64,000 nucleotides of DNA. It comes from Planctomycetota bacterium. Lineage in GTDB: Bacteria; Planctomycetota; MHYJ01; WSZJ01; JACPWG01. A program made the position numbers and the translations under genes. The stretch lies in NCBI GenBank assembly GCA_016197205.1, contig JACPWG010000141.1:1-64000 (forward strand), in the 5' to 3' direction. Positions 57,401-64,000 of this stretch are shown here, piece after piece. The notes below the pieces were generated by a model. That model did no database searches. It was not told where the DNA came from and saw only the letters and a list, made by a program, of their open reading frames with translations. How positions within the stretch are numbered: the stretch's first letter is position 1; each line of letters begins with the position of its first letter.

Positions 57401-57951
57401 GCGCGCGACAGGAGGCGGTTGACGATGGCGCTCGCGCCGAAGAAAAGGTCCTCGAGGTTCAGGATCGGCAGCACGTCCGTCGCGCTGGGCGACGCGATCG
57501 CTCGGGTCGACCGGATGTACTCGAGGATCGACTCGACCACCTCTTCGCGCAGGGCGCCCTTCTCGACCAGGATTTCGGTCAGGAGCTTCGGATGGCCGAT
57601 GCTCGCGAGTTGCTGGCGGATCCCGACGCACTCTTCGAACTCCGCTTCGGACACGAAGCGGTTGTTCGCCACGAGGTTGCCGAGCTTGGCGTCCTCTTTG
57701 GGGCTGATGCCGAGTGTGCGCAGCCTCGGTTCCGAGGTGGCGGCGGGCGTACCGAGCTGTTCGCGGCGGATGCCCTCCACGACCGGTCGATTCAACAGGC
57801 CCTTGTCGACCATGACGTCCGCGAGCGAGAGCTTGATGCCCTTCGTCTGCGCGTACTCCAGCACTTCGAAGCACTGCTCGATCTCGGCACGCGTGGCGAG
57901 GCCGTTTTTCTCGACGATGTCGGCGAAGGTCACGTCAATCGGATCGGGCAT
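54412..57951 (-). CDS. 1179-residue membrane protein: GspE-N-like modules, TM, protease-like C terminus
   Basis: Residues 1-300 hold several GspE-N-like helical modules (LADVMVDKGLLNRPVV, KLGNLVANNRFVSEAE, LTEILVEKGALREEVV, LGEVIVEKKMVTYDAL). One membrane helix near 323-345 (LLAAGALCALGLVAFLGPAI) separates them from a long helical, Ala-rich extracytoplasmic region. The last 230 residues resemble a DUF1570/gluzincin-type peptidase fold (VIFFAAQPAYQAYAG, WVAPAWLSAGIGDLF), but the place of HExxH reads LREAWLQYLG, so zinc catalysis is unlikely. The ATG at 57951 begins the homology; upstream in-frame codons are repeat DNA. Function unknown. Confidence 0.7.
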   Translation of the reverse strand: MPDPIDVTFADIVEKNGLATRAEIEQCFEVLEYAQTKGIKLSLADVMVDKGLLNRPVVEGIRREQLGTPAATSEPRLRTLGISPKEDAKLGNLVANNRFVSEAEFEECVGIRQQLASIGHPKLLTEILVEKGALREEVVESILEYIRSTRAIASPSATDVLPILNLEDLFFGASAIVNRLLSRATVQQAMALQRDLHARCGLRLRLGEVIVEKKMVTYDALQAILQMQQFEMEMNQAPVIRRPRISEAEDAALRALVEAGKTFPAEQASQAKSAQQTLESVGIELKLTEVFLLRGFLEEPRLKLLLEQERGKKHEEERRKKLLRYRKPALLAAGALCALGLVAFLGPAIVRAIFAPPPEPVVPAANPVLTAAEADAVLRQAEERARALEFGPANALLAKLYMRSTDPQQKAELQRRMEEWTEEALAFDEVITALEKWKGPRPVLPLSDGSRRELRRAGKGMLVFAPRAAGQPDEELPLRQLPPGDIAALLELLQLHRTRSLAVAAFCRDQRILVGPGRKALALLRARSDFAPARVAELLAGIVAHPLQPEELVVRDGELYMKSETPRPVTPPGGVGQPGKAATPAETPEVQAARLAAAVAAAAEPARAGRFGRAAALVRAGLKGLSGVPGQEAAELRAAAYEAMAGVEEKIAHALTTAPLKSPGKEFQELGVEGPLLRAEEAGLVWGAPPAERLLPWSRLTGAAVESLAAFAVKARTAEDNAALALWYAELGDLPRSKKAAGLAEAAGMDLAAIQPLLAAAEGRAQAKAVETLLDAVHTLVENRKFEEALARMAPLRDPAAAPPEEFANEIAWLASLVTNGAARALLARAQELEKGGKGTESLDTLDRLLRDCGATTFATRAKASRERLAGLVKKPEAAAPGPGPGPGSGPPPDAGDGRTAEPPNAGLAGPPGSLATTGKPRRLWVGTRTEAKGWWRFETPRFGIVSDETREDRMNRLAKLLEGARSRAAELLAPAKKDDRIARVIFFAAQPAYQAYAGTAESFATYDGARDELICWNAGDGAKDSDPGPLLREAWLQYLGRGSGPLGSWVAPAWLSAGIGDLFAAAKVERGGERVLFEKRSADYVAALKEAVGKKALPTLATALALPADKATDENRALLWGAARLLVTGGHPSVAKLFLSFSKAVRDGREPEKAYAETFAAAATREVEAAWVEFVRGL

Positions 57952-58032
57952 GGGGCGTGCTCCGTACGTGGCGCGGACGGCGAACAGACCGAAGAGGGGG
58001 CATCGCACGGCGGCGCCGCAGCCAAGCGATGA

Positions 58033-58155
58033 CGGAACCACAGATTTCCCAGAGCAGCCGATGGCCGCAACCAAAGCTCGACGAACCACAGATTTCACAG
58101 ATTACACAGATTGCGACGATTCGAATCTGTGAAATCTGTGCAATCTGTGGTTTCG
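58033..58155 (+). repeat. R7 repeat with CACAGATTT words, copy 2
   Basis: It matches 37021-37134 in reverse. It is followed by further AATCTGTGAAATC words to about 58290 and a TCGCAAGAAAACGGAATTCC stretch whose reverse complement resembles 36967-37001. All of 57952-58364 is repeat-like; no gene is seen. Confidence 0.8.
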
Positions 58156-58364
58156 TCGACCCCGGGATCACCGAGAAAGGTTGCCAAAAAAACAAGCTTT
58201 TGGGCTCTTGTGTCACAGAGTAACGACGATTCCGCAGATTCGAAATCTGTGAAATCTGTGAAATCCCGCAAAATCCGTGAAATCTCTGGTTGCCGTGGCG
58301 TTCGATCCGTGTAGAAATGGTCGCAAGAAAACGGAATTCCACAATCACGTAGTCCTGGGGGCAG

Positions 58365-58805
58365 CTAGAGTTTTCCCAGCGCCCGGGCGCAGCCGTAGGC
58401 CCAGGAGAGGAAGAAAAAAACGCCGAGGCCGGGGCCGATATAGAGCCAACGGACCGCCGCAAGCCGCGCCTGGAAGGGGTAGCCCCAAGCGAGGGCGCGC
58501 AAGGAACCGACGGTAGAGGCCGCGACCATCAGGCACAGGAACGCGCCGAACGGTTGGGCCGCGGCGGACTCGGGGAAGCGGCCCCTCACCATGCAGGCGA
58601 AGCTGGTCGTCATCCCGCACGTCGGACAGGGGAGGCCGGTCGCTCTCAGGAAGCCGCACGGCAGCAGCCCGAGCTGTTCGTGGGTGCCGAAACCGCGAGG
58701 ATCGGGTTTCAGCCAGGCGGCCACGGCGAGCAGCAGGAGGCAGCCCACGAGACAGAGCCAGAGGAGGACCCGGTCCTCGCGCGGCGGCAAGGGCCTCGAC
58801 GTCAT
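58365..58805 (-). CDS. DUF2752 membrane protein
   Basis: A 146-residue protein with three or four membrane helices (LLWLCLVGCLLLLAVAAWL; AFLCLMVAASTVGSL; WLYIGPGLGVFFFLSW) and the DUF2752 signature LPCPTCGMTTSFACMVRG, a CPxCGxT(R) motif that may bind metal. The ATG overlaps the radA stop (ATGA), so the two are translationally coupled. The family's function is unknown. Confidence 0.82.
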   Translation of the reverse strand: MTSRPLPPREDRVLLWLCLVGCLLLLAVAAWLKPDPRGFGTHEQLGLLPCGFLRATGLPCPTCGMTTSFACMVRGRFPESAAAQPFGAFLCLMVAASTVGSLRALAWGYPFQARLAAVRWLYIGPGLGVFFFLSWAYGCARALGKL

Positions 58806-60187
58806 GCCAAGTGCTCCAACGCGGCGTGCACGGTCGGCACGGGCACCAGCGTGAGGCCCTGGGGCGCGGAGAGGCCGACGGAAGCCTCGGCGGGCACGAT
58901 GGCCTGGCGAAAACCGAGCCGGGCGGCCTCCTGGACGCGAAGCCCCACCTGCGAGACCCCGCGGACCTCGCCGCCGAGGCCCACTTCGCCGATCCAGACC
59001 GTGGCCGCCGGCCCGGGGCGGTCCCGAAAGCTCGAGGCGATCGCCGCGGCGATCCCCAGGTCCGCGGCCGGCTCGTCGATCTCCACGCCGCCGGTCGCGT
59101 TCACGAACACGTCCTCCGATCCGAGCGAGAGACCGCCGCGCCGCTCCAGCACCGCGAGGATCATCGCCACGCGGTTGGGATCCACGCCGGAGACCTTGCG
59201 GGCAGGCATGCCGTAGTTGGCGCGCGCGGTCAGCGCCTGGATCTCCACGAGAATCGTGCGGGTGCCGAGCACCCCTGGGACGATCATGCTGCCCGCGGGG
59301 TTCCCGGTGCGACCGGCAAGAAAATACGACGACGGATTCGCCACTTCCGCGAGCCCCTCCTGGCGCATCTCGAAGACCGCCACCTCGTTCGTCGACCCGA
59401 AGCGGTTTTTCACCGCCCGCAGGATGCGAAACGACTGATAGCGGTCGCCTTCGAAGTAGAGGACGGTATCGACCAGGTGCTCCAGCGTGCGCGGTCCGGC
59501 GATCGCGCCCTCCTTGGTCACGTGCCCGATCACGAAGAGGGCCACGCCGCGGCGCTTCGCGAGGGCGACGAGCTGCGCGGTGCATTCGCGCACCTGGCTC
59601 ACCGTCCCCGGGGCGCCGGGCACGTCGTCCTTGTGGATCATCTGGATCGAGTCGATCACCGCCAGGGCGGGGGCGAGGGTTTCCAAGTGGCTCGTGATGG
59701 CGTCGAGATCGGTCTCGGAGGCGACCAGGAGCTTGTCTCCCCGAACGCCGAGTCGCTCCGCCCGGAGACGCGTCTGGGTGATCGACTCCTCGGCGGTGAT
59801 GTAGAGCACCGGCGAGCCGGCGCGCGACGCCCGCTCGGCGATCTGGAGCAGGAGCGTGGACTTCCCGATCCCCGGGTCGCCGCCGATGAGGACCACGGAG
59901 CCGCGCACGATGCCGCCGCCGAGCACGCGGTCGAACTCCACGAGCCCGGTCGGCCGGCGCGGCGTCTCGTCGCCGGTGACCTCGGCCAGCGGCACGGGCC
60001 GGCCGGCGGGGTCGGAACCGGCGGCGCCGCCGACGGCACGCGCAGGGCCCCCGCCGGAGGACGTGACGCCGCCCACGCGTTCTTCCTGCATCCCGCCCCA
60101 CTCGCCGCACTCGGTGCAGCGGCCGAGCCACTTCGCGCTCTGGTGGCCGCAGGCGCGGCAGACGTACAGGAACCGGGGCTTCGACAT
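58802..60187 (-). CDS. radA: DNA repair protein RadA
   Basis: A 461-residue RadA (Sms): an N-terminal zinc finger with YVCRACGHQS and GRCTECGEW, a RecA-like ATPase with GDPGIGKSTLLLQ near residue 109, the family-specific KNRFG motif (AVKNRFGSTNEVAVF), and a C-terminal Lon-protease-like domain (VFVNATGGVEIDEPAADLGIAAAI). It promotes branch migration in recombination. The ATG at 60187 places the zinc finger at the start, as in other RadA proteins. The linker after the finger is Gly/Ala-rich. Confidence 0.94.
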   Translation of the reverse strand: MSKPRFLYVCRACGHQSAKWLGRCTECGEWGGMQEERVGGVTSSGGGPARAVGGAAGSDPAGRPVPLAEVTGDETPRRPTGLVEFDRVLGGGIVRGSVVLIGGDPGIGKSTLLLQIAERASRAGSPVLYITAEESITQTRLRAERLGVRGDKLLVASETDLDAITSHLETLAPALAVIDSIQMIHKDDVPGAPGTVSQVRECTAQLVALAKRRGVALFVIGHVTKEGAIAGPRTLEHLVDTVLYFEGDRYQSFRILRAVKNRFGSTNEVAVFEMRQEGLAEVANPSSYFLAGRTGNPAGSMIVPGVLGTRTILVEIQALTARANYGMPARKVSGVDPNRVAMILAVLERRGGLSLGSEDVFVNATGGVEIDEPAADLGIAAAIASSFRDRPGPAATVWIGEVGLGGEVRGVSQVGLRVQEAARLGFRQAIVPAEASVGLSAPQGLTLVPVPTVHAALEHLA

Positions 60188-60373
60188 GGGGGAAGGTCCG
60201 AACGCGGGCGCGCCGCAGCCGGCGACGAAGAACGAAACCACAGATTTCCCAGGGCAGCCGCTGGCCGCAACCAAAGGGACGAGCCACCGAAGACGCCGAA
60301 GACACCGAAAGACGAACCGCGAATTTCGCCGATTTCGCGAATTTTCTATTGGGAATTCGTTGCCAAAAAAACA

Positions 60374-60470
60374 CAACGACCCGAACAAAGGCTAAACGCG
60401 ACCGAGGGCGGCAAGTGGCTAGATCATGGCTCCACGTCCCAACTAGCCGCGGGCGAAATTTGAAATTTGA
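60374..60470. repeat. 97-bp dispersed repeat R5, copy 2
   Basis: Same 97 bp as 15598-15694 apart from one base, again behind an A-run (GCCAAAAAAAC here). Confidence 0.9.
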
Positions 60471-60572
60471 CGAATTCACAGTTTCGAGTCTTCCAGATTT
60501 TCGAGCAGCGCCGCTCGGGCGGTACTACGCATACAGGCGAGCTTGAACCCCAGGTCCACGAAGGACGTTCCG

Positions 60573-60602
60573 AGACCGCTCCCTGACGGTCGCGGTTCCG
60601 TT
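60573..60602 (+). repeat. R6 word, single copy
   Basis: AGACCGCTCCCTGACGGTCG then GCGGTTCCGTT; it differs from the 43.9-kb copy by one base. Confidence 0.75.
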
Positions 60603-60644
60603 GTGGCTGCGGTCCCGCCGCGCAAGGTCACGAGGGTGGACAAA

Positions 60645-61949
60645 TCAGAAAGCCTCGAGCAGGTCCTCGAGGTTCGGCCGCGTGGTCTCTTCCAATTCGT
60701 AGGTGACGCGCACGGTCGGCTTGGAGATCTTGAGAAAGCGCGTCAGGTTGACGGGCGTGCCGATCACGACCAGCTCGGCGTCGCTCCCGTTGATGGTCGC
60801 CTCCAGGTCGCGAAGCTGGGCGTCCCCGTAGCCCATCGCCGGGAGCACCTGCTCCACGCCGGGATATTTGCGGAACGTCTCCGCGATCGTCCCCACGGCC
60901 GAGCGGCGCGGATCCACGATCTCGCGCGCGCCCAAGCGCCGGGCGGCCGTCCACGCGGCGCCGAACTTCATCTCCCCGTGCGTCACGGTCGGGCCGTCCT
61001 CGATGCACATCACCCGGCGCCCCTCGAGCGCGCGCGGGTCGTCGACGGTGAGCGGTGACCGGGCGAGGACCACCGTGGCGCGAGGATTTCGCGCCCGCGC
61101 GTTCGCGCACACGCTCTCCACGTCCTCCGGCTTCGCGGAGTCGATCTTGTTCACGACGATGACGTGCGCGCGCTCGAAATTCACCCGTCCGGGATAGTGG
61201 CTCAGCTCATGCCCCGGCCGCAGCGGGTCGGCCACGACGAGCCAGAGATCGGGTCGGAAGAAGGGCGTGTCGTTGTTGCCCCCGTCCCAGAGGATCACGT
61301 CCGCTTCCTTTTCCGCAAGTCGCAAGATCTTCTCATAATCGACCCCGGCGAAGACCACGTTGCCGCGCCGCAAATGCGGCTCGTACTCCTCCATTTCCTC
61401 GAGGGTGCAGCGGTGCCGCGCGAGGTCCTCGATCGAGCCGAACCGCTGGACCTCCTGGGCCTGAAGGTCGCCGTAGGGCATCGGGTGCCGGCAGACGACC
61501 ACGCGGCGGCCTTTGGCGCGGAGCACCTCGGCGACCCGCCTCGTGGTCTGGCTCTTGCCCGAGCCGGTCCGCACGGCGCAGATGGCGACCACCTTGCGCG
61601 TGCTCGGGAGCTGGGTCCGGTCCGGGTCGGACAGGGCGAAAGACGCCCCGGCCGCCTCCGCGAGCCGGCGACGCTCCTCCACGTATGCGTAGGAGACGTC
61701 GCTGTAGGCGAAGACGACCTCCTCCACACCCAGCCGGCGCACCAGGTCCGGCAGCTCCGACTCCGGGTGGATCGGGATGCCTTCGGGGTAGCGGGTCCCC
61801 GCCAGCGCCGCCGGGTAGCGGCGTCCGTCGATGTTCGGGATCTGCGTCGCGGTGAAGGCGACGACCCGGTGCGCGTCGCTCGAGCGGTAGCAGGTGTTGA
61901 AGACGTGGAAGTCCTTCCCGGCCGCGCCGAGGATCAGGACCTTGCGCAT
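60645..61949 (-). CDS. Cyclic 2,3-diphosphoglycerate synthetase-like P-loop protein
   Basis: A 434-residue protein with an N-terminal Rossmann-like part (KVLILGAAGKDFHVFN, EEVVFAYSDVSY), then a P-loop domain RTGSGKSQTTRRVAEVL with a dethiobiotin-synthetase/GTPase-like core (VILWDGGNNDTPFF, VIVVNKIDSAKPEDV). This order is that of cyclic 2,3-diphosphoglycerate synthetase and its many bacterial homologues annotated as GTPases. In thermophilic archaea the product is a thermoprotectant; in bacteria the role is not established. The ATG at 61949 is chosen over a TTG two codons upstream. Confidence 0.78.
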   Translation of the reverse strand: MRKVLILGAAGKDFHVFNTCYRSSDAHRVVAFTATQIPNIDGRRYPAALAGTRYPEGIPIHPESELPDLVRRLGVEEVVFAYSDVSYAYVEERRRLAEAAGASFALSDPDRTQLPSTRKVVAICAVRTGSGKSQTTRRVAEVLRAKGRRVVVCRHPMPYGDLQAQEVQRFGSIEDLARHRCTLEEMEEYEPHLRRGNVVFAGVDYEKILRLAEKEADVILWDGGNNDTPFFRPDLWLVVADPLRPGHELSHYPGRVNFERAHVIVVNKIDSAKPEDVESVCANARARNPRATVVLARSPLTVDDPRALEGRRVMCIEDGPTVTHGEMKFGAAWTAARRLGAREIVDPRRSAVGTIAETFRKYPGVEQVLPAMGYGDAQLRDLEATINGSDAELVVIGTPVNLTRFLKISKPTVRVTYELEETTRPNLEDLLEAF

Positions 61950-61974
61950 GGACAAGCTCGCAGCCCTCGTAAGG

Positions 61975-63276
61975 TCAGCCCTTGTGCCCCAGGGCGAGGA
62001 GCGCGCGATGCAGCTCCGCGGGCTCCTGGTAGCGGTCTTCGGGATCCCCTCGCATCATTTTCTGGATGACCGCGTCGTAGGCCTCCGGCACTTCGGGCCG
62101 GTGGGTCCGCGGGGAAACCCAGGTGTCCCCGTGCGATTTCGCCACGACGTCCACCACGGAGCGCACCTTGTACGGAAAGGTCCCGACCAGAATGAAATAA
62201 AAAGTGGCGCCCAGGGAGTAGATGTCCGCGCGGTGGTCGACGCTGCGCGCATCGAACGCCTGCTCCGGCGACATGAACTGCAGTGTCCCCAGGCCGACGC
62301 CCGCGCGCGTGATGTCGGTCGCCGCCTGGTCCCGGTAACACTTGGCGGAGCCCATGTCGATCAGCTTCGCGCGGCCCTCGACGCCGATCATGATGTTCGA
62401 GGGTTTCACGTCGCGGTGCACGACCCGGATGGAGTGGAGGTACTCGAGGGCCGCCGCCACCTGGAGCGCGACGGATCGCGCCTGTTCGGGGGGCATCGGC
62501 CCGCTTCTCGCCACGAGGTGCTCGAGCGTGTCCCCCTCCACGAACTCCATCGCCAGGAAGTACAGCTCCTCGGTCTCCCCGGCATCGTGGATCGCGGCGA
62601 TGTTCGGGTGGTCCAGCCGCTCTTTCCACTCGGCCTCGCGGAGGAACCGGCTGACGAACTCCTCCGACGGCGCGTCCGCCTTCCGGAGGACCTTGAAGGC
62701 GTAGGCCCGCGGGTCGTCCCCCTTGCCCGCGCGATAGACCGGGACCCGTCGATCGTCCGAGACCTTGTCGACCAGCGTGTAGCCCGCGATGACCTTGCCC
62801 AGGAGCGGGTCCGCGCAGCGCCGGCAGAGGAGCGTCCGCGCCCGCCGCCGGAGCGGGTTCTGCGAGGGGGCATCCGGGACGTACGCGGTCCCGCCGCAGC
62901 GCGCGCATTTCTCCTCGCCGAGAAGGAGGGTCGATTCCTTCTTGAAGGCGTCCGTGCCGAGCCCGTAGGCCCCCTCCAGGTTCCGCTCCACGTGGAACTC
63001 GAACTCCGAGTCCCCCAGCCGGACGCGGTCCCCTTCCCGAAGGGTGACGGACGTGATCTTCTGGCCGTTGACGAACGTCCCGTTGTGGCTGTTCAGGTCG
63101 GTCAGCGTCCAGCAGAGGCCTTCCGACTCGAAGATGCAGTGGCGGCGCGAGAGATCCTCGTCCGGGAGGGTGAGCGTGTTCTTCTCGGAGCGGCCGAGCG
63201 AGATCTTGCGCCCCTCCAGGAGCAGGATCATCTTGCCGCGCATCGGGCCCTGGAGGACGCGGAGCTGGGCCAGCAT
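61975..63276 (-). CDS. FHA / zinc ribbon / Ser/Thr protein kinase
   Basis: A 433-residue protein. FHA domain (1-100) with LGRSEKN, LSRRHCIF and NSHNGTFVNG, the phosphothreonine-binding set. A zinc ribbon follows (CARCGG ... LCRRCAD, about 124-158). The kinase domain from about 165 has no glycine-rich loop (VSDDRRVPVYRAG) but keeps the Lys of AFKVLRK and HRDVKPSN; its DFG is DMG (LIDMGSAK). MSPEQAFDARSVDHRADIYSLG is intact. The DMG form is shared with the next kinase, so it marks a subfamily. It lies 25 nt upstream of the diphosphoglycerate-synthetase-like gene on the same strand, possibly an operon. Confidence 0.85.
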   Translation of the reverse strand: MLAQLRVLQGPMRGKMILLLEGRKISLGRSEKNTLTLPDEDLSRRHCIFESEGLCWTLTDLNSHNGTFVNGQKITSVTLREGDRVRLGDSEFEFHVERNLEGAYGLGTDAFKKESTLLLGEEKCARCGGTAYVPDAPSQNPLRRRARTLLCRRCADPLLGKVIAGYTLVDKVSDDRRVPVYRAGKGDDPRAYAFKVLRKADAPSEEFVSRFLREAEWKERLDHPNIAAIHDAGETEELYFLAMEFVEGDTLEHLVARSGPMPPEQARSVALQVAAALEYLHSIRVVHRDVKPSNIMIGVEGRAKLIDMGSAKCYRDQAATDITRAGVGLGTLQFMSPEQAFDARSVDHRADIYSLGATFYFILVGTFPYKVRSVVDVVAKSHGDTWVSPRTHRPEVPEAYDAVIQKMMRGDPEDRYQEPAELHRALLALGHKG

Positions 63277-63323
63277 GATCTCGGCGCGCCGAAAAAGCGG
63301 GCGTGGGGGGAAACCGACGCCGG

Positions 63324-64000
63324 TCAGACCGGCGGAAGCGTCTTGGAGGGATCGCGCATCCTGGCGATCGCCGTCTTCGCGACGTCCAGCTCCGCGATCA
63401 GCTCGGCCGGCACCTGGTACCGGTCCTTCGGATTTCGGGCCATCATCTTCTCGATGACCTTGCAGAGCTCGTTCGGGAGACCGGCGTTGTATTTCCGCGG
63501 AGAATCGATTTTCTCGGAGCTCACCTTCGCCAGGAACTCCTTCGGGGATTTCGCCTGGAAGGGCAGGCGGCAGGTGAAGAGGAAGTAGAACATGGCGCCC
63601 ATCGAATAGATGTCCGCCCGATGGTCCACGTTCTTCGCGTCGAAGATCTGCTCGGGGGACATGAAGTTGATGGTGCCGATGCCCATGCCCGTCTTCGTCA
63701 GCTCGGAGAGGCCGGACTCCTGGAGACTCTTGGCCGTCCCCATGTCGATCAGCTTCGCCACGCCGTCGCGGCTCAGGATCACGTTGCCGGGCTTGATGTC
63801 CCGGTGGACGATCCGCTTTTTGTAGGCATAGTCGAGGACGGTGGCCATCTGCATCGCGATGTCCATGCCGTTCGCGAGCGACATCGGCCCCTGCTTCTCG
63901 AGGAGGTCCGCCAGGTTGTCCCCGTCGACGAACTCCATCGCGATGTAGAACGTCCCCTCGTCCTCCCCCGCGTCGTAGAGCTGCACCAGGTTCGCGTGGT
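63324..64000 (-). CDS. Ser/Thr protein kinase, 5' end outside window
   Basis: The last 225 residues of a kinase, open at the window edge (HANLVQLYDAGEDEG at the edge). It shows AMEFVDGDNLADLL, HRDIKPGN, LIDMGTAKS (DMG instead of DFG), GTINFMSPEQIFDAKNVDHRADIYSMGAMFYF and the closing RNPKDRYQVPAELI. It ends 47 nt before the FHA kinase and is very similar to it in the activation loop, so the two are probably tandem duplicates. Its N-terminal domains are not visible. Confidence 0.88.
   Translation of the reverse strand, partial: HANLVQLYDAGEDEGTFYIAMEFVDGDNLADLLEKQGPMSLANGMDIAMQMATVLDYAYKKRIVHRDIKPGNVILSRDGVAKLIDMGTAKSLQESGLSELTKTGMGIGTINFMSPEQIFDAKNVDHRADIYSMGAMFYFLFTCRLPFQAKSPKEFLAKVSSEKIDSPRKYNAGLPNELCKVIEKMMARNPKDRYQVPAELIAELDVAKTAIARMRDPSKTLPPV

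Larger units (their letters stand above)
60188..60644. other. Intergenic region with three repeats
   Basis: No gene. It contains a partial R7 copy (60233-60277), a GCGAATTTCGCC/GATTTCGCGAATT palindromic stretch near 60319-60346, the second R5 copy (60374-60470) and an R6 word (60573-60602). Confidence 0.6.

Overview
The window is high-GC bacterial chromosome, densely coding on both strands. The gene content suggests a deep-branching member of the Planctomycetota or a relative. Pointers are the many Ser/Thr kinases (FHA-linked, DUF4384-linked, sigma-54-linked), the PqqD-M50-HlyD protein beside a SecA paralogue, HEAT/VWA proteins, DUF3047 and DUF2752 proteins, and many short intergenic hairpin repeats. 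This assignment is inference; no rRNA or other marker RNA gene is present.

Layout. 0.3-4.6 kb: a PqqD-M50-HlyD membrane protein and a short SecA-like ATPase, probably an export pair. 4.7-6.1 kb: a PIN-domain remnant and a secreted protein, both cut by a 139-bp repeat. 6.7-15.4 kb: a signalling block with an 1808-residue kinase/AAA/TPR/GAF/sigma-54 activator, a receiver-histidine kinase, and a sigma-54 activator that has lost its ATPase and sigma-contact motifs. 16-20.3 kb: DUF3047 protein, lipoprotein, two Flp pilins, HAD phosphatase, STAS protein. 20.5-26.5 kb: an HtrA protease fused to a DJ-1/PfpI-like domain, coupled to a catalytically dead HtrA paralogue, then a Ser/Thr kinase. 26.9-30.5 kb: a two-gene minus-strand operon that I read as two selenoprotein genes. 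One is a copper-type P1B ATPase whose first HMA motif is GMT-TGA-GGC; the other is a secreted thioredoxin-like protein with a TGA-Pro-Pro-Cys active site. Both in-frame TGA codons sit exactly where a redox or metal-binding Cys is expected, and each is followed by a strong hairpin in the bSECIS position. 30.8-40.6 kb: MazG-like, MurJ, Fmt, a TolC-like protein with a 9-bp tandem repeat, a hydrolase, two HEAT-containing membrane proteins and a CPBP protease. 41-51.1 kb: a HEAT/VWA protein and a reduced type II secretion cluster (D, E, F, G, H, I, J; no C, K, L, M or O here). 51.4-64 kb: a radical SAM/SPASM protein, a nucleotide-sugar dehydrogenase, a 1179-residue membrane protein, RadA with a coupled DUF2752 protein, a cyclic-2,3-diphosphoglycerate-synthetase-like GTPase, an FHA kinase and a second kinase running off the end.

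Two themes cross the window. First, an alpha-helical module resembling the GspE/MshE N-terminal domain recurs in four otherwise unrelated proteins (STAS protein, Ser/Thr kinase, 1179-residue protein, GspE), which suggests a shared signalling or docking role. Second, the intergenic DNA is full of dispersed repeats: a MITE-like family with terminal inverted repeats that starts directly after stop codons, a 139-bp repeat, a 297-bp element with 19-nt inverted arms, a 97-bp repeat, and several hairpins made of short words. They account for most of the non-coding sequence.
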